Shown here: positions 42,638 through 49,260 of the stretch, in pieces
Layout: every line of letters starts with the position of its first letter
Numbering within the stretch: position 1 is the stretch's first letter
From: Glutamicibacter ardleyensis
GTDB taxonomy: Bacteria; Actinomycetota; Actinomycetes; Actinomycetales; Micrococcaceae
DNA length: 49,260 nt
NCBI RefSeq assembly: GCF_014644555.1
Contig: NZ_BMKX01000009.1
Location: 1-49,260, forward strand
Direction: 5' to 3'
Made by a program: the position numbers and the translations under genes
The notes under the pieces: model-generated
The model's input: only the letters and a program-made list of their open reading frames with translations
What the model was told of the DNA's origin: nothing
The model's database searches: none

Positions 42638-44239
<1,602 letters not shown>

Positions 44240-44257
44240 GGGGTTTTCCCTTGACCG

Positions 44258-44310
44258 AATGCCGTCACCAGCTAGAGCTTCCGCTCTGGCCGGTGGCGGC
44301 ATTTTGTTTT
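44258..44310 (+). terminator. Rho-independent terminator after groEL
   Basis: A 12-bp stem, AATGCCGTCACC with GGTGGCGGCATT (one G-T pair), encloses a second small stem AGAGC/GCTCT. The T-rich run TTTTGTTTT follows. It ends the groES-groEL transcript. Confidence 0.9.
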
Positions 44311-44549
44311 CTCATACACGGCTTTATCCAAGGCACGCCCACTGTGAGCCATTCGGTTCGCCGTTAACTCGTAGCTAAACCACACAAGTCAGCCCCTTTT
44401 GGTCACTTCACTAACTAGCATCTGCACCGACGCGCACAGCTTGTACCAAGCTCATAACGAAGTTCACTTGGTAAAATTGCTGGTTGTCCGCTGAGACCAC
44501 GGTCTTCGGTGGAGCACAGACCACAGAACCGAGCAGGAAAGCCACAGCC
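44311..44549 (+). promoter_or_regulatory. Leader of the acyltransferase gene with inverted repeat
   Basis: No gene is seen between the groEL terminator and the acyltransferase start. A perfect 7-bp inverted repeat, TACCAAG (44444-44450) and CTTGGTA (44467-44473), overlaps a possible -10 box TAAAAT (44472-44477). It could be an operator or leader hairpin; no matching -35 was found. Confidence 0.35.
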
Positions 44550-46667
44550 GTGTCCCAAGCGATCAGCAGCACTAAAAACACCGTGCCTTCCGCGGGTTTT
44601 CGTGCCGATTTGCAAGGACTGCGCGCGCTCGCCGTGCTCTTGGTGATGTGCTATCACATCTGGTTCTCCCGGGTCTCCGGCGGGGTAGACATCTTCCTGA
44701 TGCTCTCAGCCTTTTTCCTCACCGGATCGCTGTCTCGCAAACTCGGCAGTGGCCAGAAAGTCTCGGTGCTCGGTAACTGGCTGCACCGCTTCTCCCGGTT
44801 ACTGCCGCAGGCGGCGCTGATCATCGTGGCCACCGCGGTCACCGCATGGCTGGTACTGCCGGCCACCGGATGGCTGGCGCTGATCAACGAAGCGTTCTCC
44901 TCTCTCTTCTTTAAACAGAACTGGGCCTTGGCCGAGACCAATGTGGACTACTACGCGTTCAACACCTCTGCCTCCTCGCCGCTGCAGCACTTCTGGTCGC
45001 TGTCGGTCCAAGGGCAGATCTTCATCCTCTGGCCGGTATTGCTGGTGGTGTGTGCTTTCATCTGGCGTCGCTTTTTATCGCGTTACCGGTTCGAGCTCAT
45101 TGCGTTCATCATGTTCGCCGCCGTATTTGCCGGTTCGCTTTCCTACTCCATCTACCTGACCGCGGCCGATCAGCGCCTGGCCTACTTCCACACCGGCACC
45201 CGGATGTGGGAATTTGCGCTGGGTTCCATGCTCGCCTTGGCCTTGCCGCTGCTGGCGCGATTGCCTGCTTGGCTGCGCCGCCTCGGCGGCTGGACCGGGC
45301 TGGCGGTCATCGTCTCCTGCGGTGCGCTGCTGGATGTTGAAGGCAAATTTCCCGGCTATCTGGCCTTGGTGCCGACCCTCGGCGCCGCGCTGCTGATCAT
45401 GGCTCCGGAACCGCGGTCATGGAAGAACCCTGCCGGGTTCTTGAGCGTGGCACCACTGGCCAAACTGGGCTCGCTGTCCTACGGGATGTACCTGTGGCAC
45501 TGGCCGCTGCTGGTTTTCTACCTGCAGCTGGCGGGGGTGGACCACGCCTCACCACTGGCCGGCACGGTGCTCATTATCGGGTCCATCGGCTTGTCCTGGC
45601 TGAGCACCCGATGGGTTGAAAAGCCTTTGCTCCGGCTGGAACGATCCCGGGTGCTGCCGATGCTGGCAACGGTGCGCCGTCCCCAACTGGTTTCCCAAGC
45701 CTTCGTCATCACGCTGGTGGCGCTGCTGGCCGCCGCGCCGATCGCCGTGTGGGACTCCAACGTGCAGCAGCGCAAGGTGCAGGCAGCTTCGCAGTCTCCG
45801 GAGGAAAACCCTGGCGCTCAGGCGACCGCGGACTGGGATCCGTCCCCGGCCGCCCTCACCTTGCCGCTGCGCACCGATTTAGACACCGAGTGGCAGACGC
45901 CGGGGGATCACTGCACGGGTAAATACTCGCCGCAAGATCCGGCGATCATGTTCTGCAATCAGGGCGGGGACCCCAACGCCGCCCCGGACCTGGTCCTGCT
46001 CGGTGACTCACATATCCAGCACTGGTCCGATGCCGCCGCGGCCACCGTCGAAGCGTCCGGTGGCAGCTGGGTGATGATCTATCATCCCGGATGCCGCTAC
46101 GGTTCGAGCACCATGCCCTGGGATGCCCAAGAGTGCGCCGCGTTCCAAGAAGCCGCGCAAGACTACGTCACCAAGCTGGCGCCCTCGATGGTGCTCACCG
46201 TCGCCACCCAGACCGTGGGCGCACCGGATGAGTTTGGAAACTCCGCGGCGTCCCAAGAAACCATGGTTGATGGCTACGCGGCGGCGATCGATCCGTTCGT
46301 GAAAGCCGGATCCCAGGTCATTGCGATGCGCGACACCCCGCGCTTTGAGTCCTCCATTCCGGACTGTGTGGGCCGGCACCGATCCGATGACACCGCCTGC
46401 GATGCACCGGTGGCGGATAAGCTCGCCGCGGTCAACCCGGTCGATACCTTCTTGGCTTCGCATGATTACGGCTCCGCCGTCCGCTCATTTGAGATGACCT
46501 CACTGCTCTGCCCGGAGGGTATCTGCAAGGCGGTGATTGGCAACGTGCTGGTTTACCTCGATGATTCACACCTGTCCAAAACCTTCGTCAACAGCGCCGC
46601 CACCCGCTTCGCCTCGGCGTTTAGCGCGGCTACCGGATGGCCGCGGGAAGAAATGACGTCCCGCTGA
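44550..46667 (+). CDS. Acyltransferase-3 membrane protein with SGNH domain (OafA/YrhL type)
   Basis: The roughly 705-residue protein has about ten membrane spans forming an acyltransferase-3 domain: RADLQGLRALAVLLVMCYHI, with the catalytic-type His, and FLMLSAFFLTGSLSRKL. The extracytoplasmic C-terminal SGNH-like domain carries its GDSH block at about residues 485-488 (LLGDSHIQHW), the DDSHLS catalytic Asp/His near the end, and an atypical Cys pattern. Such proteins O-acetylate cell-wall or surface polysaccharides. GTG at 44550 has AGGAAAG about 10 bp upstream; the frame extends to a TTG at 44484 without a ribosome site. The actual substrate is unknown. Confidence 0.9.
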   Translation: MSQAISSTKNTVPSAGFRADLQGLRALAVLLVMCYHIWFSRVSGGVDIFLMLSAFFLTGSLSRKLGSGQKVSVLGNWLHRFSRLLPQAALIIVATAVTAWLVLPATGWLALINEAFSSLFFKQNWALAETNVDYYAFNTSASSPLQHFWSLSVQGQIFILWPVLLVVCAFIWRRFLSRYRFELIAFIMFAAVFAGSLSYSIYLTAADQRLAYFHTGTRMWEFALGSMLALALPLLARLPAWLRRLGGWTGLAVIVSCGALLDVEGKFPGYLALVPTLGAALLIMAPEPRSWKNPAGFLSVAPLAKLGSLSYGMYLWHWPLLVFYLQLAGVDHASPLAGTVLIIGSIGLSWLSTRWVEKPLLRLERSRVLPMLATVRRPQLVSQAFVITLVALLAAAPIAVWDSNVQQRKVQAASQSPEENPGAQATADWDPSPAALTLPLRTDLDTEWQTPGDHCTGKYSPQDPAIMFCNQGGDPNAAPDLVLLGDSHIQHWSDAAAATVEASGGSWVMIYHPGCRYGSSTMPWDAQECAAFQEAAQDYVTKLAPSMVLTVATQTVGAPDEFGNSAASQETMVDGYAAAIDPFVKAGSQVIAMRDTPRFESSIPDCVGRHRSDDTACDAPVADKLAAVNPVDTFLASHDYGSAVRSFEMTSLLCPEGICKAVIGNVLVYLDDSHLSKTFVNSAATRFASAFSAATGWPREEMTSR

Positions 46668-46731
46668 CGTTAGCTTAGACACAGATCTTCGACGAGAATC
46701 GTCTATAGGCCAAAAGAGATCTACCATTTAA

Positions 46732-48270
<1,539 letters not shown>

Positions 48271-48283
48271 ACCCCGCACGATC

Positions 48284-48324
48284 AACGCCCCGCACCTGTC
48301 CAACAGGTGTGGGGCGTTCTTGTC
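48284..48324 (+). terminator. Terminator hairpin after guaB
   Basis: A 15-bp stem, AACGCCCCGCACCTG with CAGGTGTGGGGCGTT (one G-T pair), has a 5-nt loop and starts 14 bp after the guaB stop. The following CTTGTCC is only weakly T-rich, so termination may be partial or Rho-assisted. Confidence 0.75.
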
Positions 48325-48408
48325 CCCGCCAAAGAAACTTTCTGCACTTATCCACAGTCGGTTCGCACCCCCACCTACCCGGTCCACCCTTCCGCGCATA
48401 CTCAAATC

Positions 48409-49260
48409 ATGAACACCACCGCCGGGGCCGCTCTCACCGAACTGCACACGACGCTCACCGAGCTCACCGCAGCCACCGGTGAGCCAGAAAACCTCACCGG
48501 CGAAACCCTGCGGACTCTCGCCACGACCGGCACCGCCCTCTTCACCTTCCTGCGCTTACACCTCGCCAACACCACCGATCCCCGCCTCGCCCTAGAGCTC
48601 GCCACCATCGGCCAACACCTCGAAGATGAAGCAGCCCGGATCCGTGTCACCGGCGCAGACCGGCTCGCCGCCACCAACGCCCACACCCTGGATGAATCAG
48701 AACTCGACACGCTGCGCACCACCGCCCCTGACACCAGCCGCCAGGCGCACCGTTGCGCCGGTAAATCAAGCTTTCAAACACCCGCAGCGCTCCTAGCGTC
48801 CTGGACACATATCCCGTTTAGTGAAGCGAACAAACTCATCGGTGACGCCAGTGATCTTATTAGCCGCCGCGATATGGCAGGCAACCAAGTCCCACCACGT
48901 TTTGAACACCTCGCCACGTTATTCACCACCCCTGGCCCGGAACAATCACCGGCACTGCACCCATCGGTGGTGCGTGAGACCAGTCAGAAACTCGCCAAAC
49001 GCGAACCGAAAGACCAAACCTTTGACGGGCTCCGCACCGAGCCGACGTTGTTTCATGCCGATGGCCGGCCGGTCGAAGAACACGCAGCCAACCTGTTAAC
49101 TGCCGGGCAGAGTGTCGCCGAAACGAACAAGCAGGTCAAAGAGCTGATCACTACCGCGAGCACCACTGCGGGTACTGCGACGTCTTCGTCGTTGCGGAGG
49201 GGGTTCTTCCCGTTGCCGATTAAGAACGAGTTCACCCGCGAGTTTTTACTGCGGGTCACC
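48409..49260 (+). CDS. DUF222 (13E12 repeat) protein, partial at the right edge
   Basis: An uninterrupted frame of 284 codons begins at ATG 48409 and runs off the window, so the end is not seen. The sequence (PAALLASWTHIPFSEANKLI, then repeated helical segments) matches the DUF222 family abundant in Micrococcaceae, whose members usually end in an HNH nuclease domain; that part would lie beyond the edge. These genes occur in many copies per genome and are thought to be mobile. No ribosome site is obvious before the ATG. Opposite-strand frames over this gene are shadows. Confidence 0.82.
   Translation, partial: MNTTAGAALTELHTTLTELTAATGEPENLTGETLRTLATTGTALFTFLRLHLANTTDPRLALELATIGQHLEDEAARIRVTGADRLAATNAHTLDESELDTLRTTAPDTSRQAHRCAGKSSFQTPAALLASWTHIPFSEANKLIGDASDLISRRDMAGNQVPPRFEHLATLFTTPGPEQSPALHPSVVRETSQKLAKREPKDQTFDGLRTEPTLFHADGRPVEEHAANLLTAGQSVAETNKQVKELITTASTTAGTATSSSLRRGFFPLPIKNEFTREFLLRVT

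Noticed and set aside
48402-48734. Minus-strand frame over the DUF222 gene
   Set aside because: Shadow frame; the plus strand gives a recognisable, uninterrupted DUF222 protein to the window edge.

Overview
The window looks like a chromosomal segment from a high-G+C Gram-positive of the Micrococcaceae (Arthrobacter/Glutamicibacter-like). The basis is protein-level resemblance, a CIRCE-controlled groES-groEL pair, a DUF222 (13E12-type) protein, frequent GTG/TTG starts, and flagellar genes without L- or P-ring genes. The genus is an inference; no database was searched.

Layout: (1) 1-6793, a LacI-type regulator and a complete five-gene ABC importer of the peptide/nickel (family 5) type, with a perfect 16-bp palindrome in front of the regulator. 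(2) 6794-9050, a decayed mobile-element zone: two half-genes of IS110-family transposases, one structured non-coding IS leader, a hypothetical protein with a KGxxTGGQ-like start, and a possible GntR remnant. (3) 9043-11572, two leftward genes: a glutamate-cysteine-ligase-like enzyme and a methyltransferase with a THUMP-like tail. (4) 11669-39904, a nearly complete flagellar locus of about 28 kb: leftward flgN-flgK-flgL-fliW; rightward fliA, fliC, fliD-fliS-orf, flgB-flgC-fliE-fliF-fliG-fliH-fliI-fliJ-C40 peptidase-fliK-flgD, flgE, flbD-motA-motB, fliM-fliN-fliO-fliP-fliQ-fliR-flhB-flhA, an FlhF-like gene, and csrA. (5) 40471-48270, amino-acid permease, groES-groEL, an acyltransferase-3/SGNH protein and guaB. 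(6) From 48409, the start of a DUF222 protein that runs off the right edge.

The main result is a regulatory layer in the flagellar locus. Six sites match TAAC-N15-RCCGATAK with exactly 15-nt spacing. They lie before fliC, flgB, flbD-motAB, fliM, csrA and (leftward) flgN. This is close to the sigma-28 consensus, and the locus encodes its own sigma-28 (FliA). No FlgM anti-sigma gene is seen. Instead, FliW and CsrA are both encoded. The fliC leader has a hairpin with a CGGA loop at its predicted 5' end plus a GGA motif in the Shine-Dalgarno, the arrangement known for Bacillus hag. The flgB leader has two more CGGA-loop hairpins. The fliM and csrA starts lie about 2-3 nt from the predicted transcription starts, so those mRNAs may be leaderless.

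Not seen in the locus: chemotaxis genes, flgF/flgG, flgM, flhG and a canonical flhF. The FlhF-like protein keeps the N-terminal motif of the family but has no P-loop GTPase signature.
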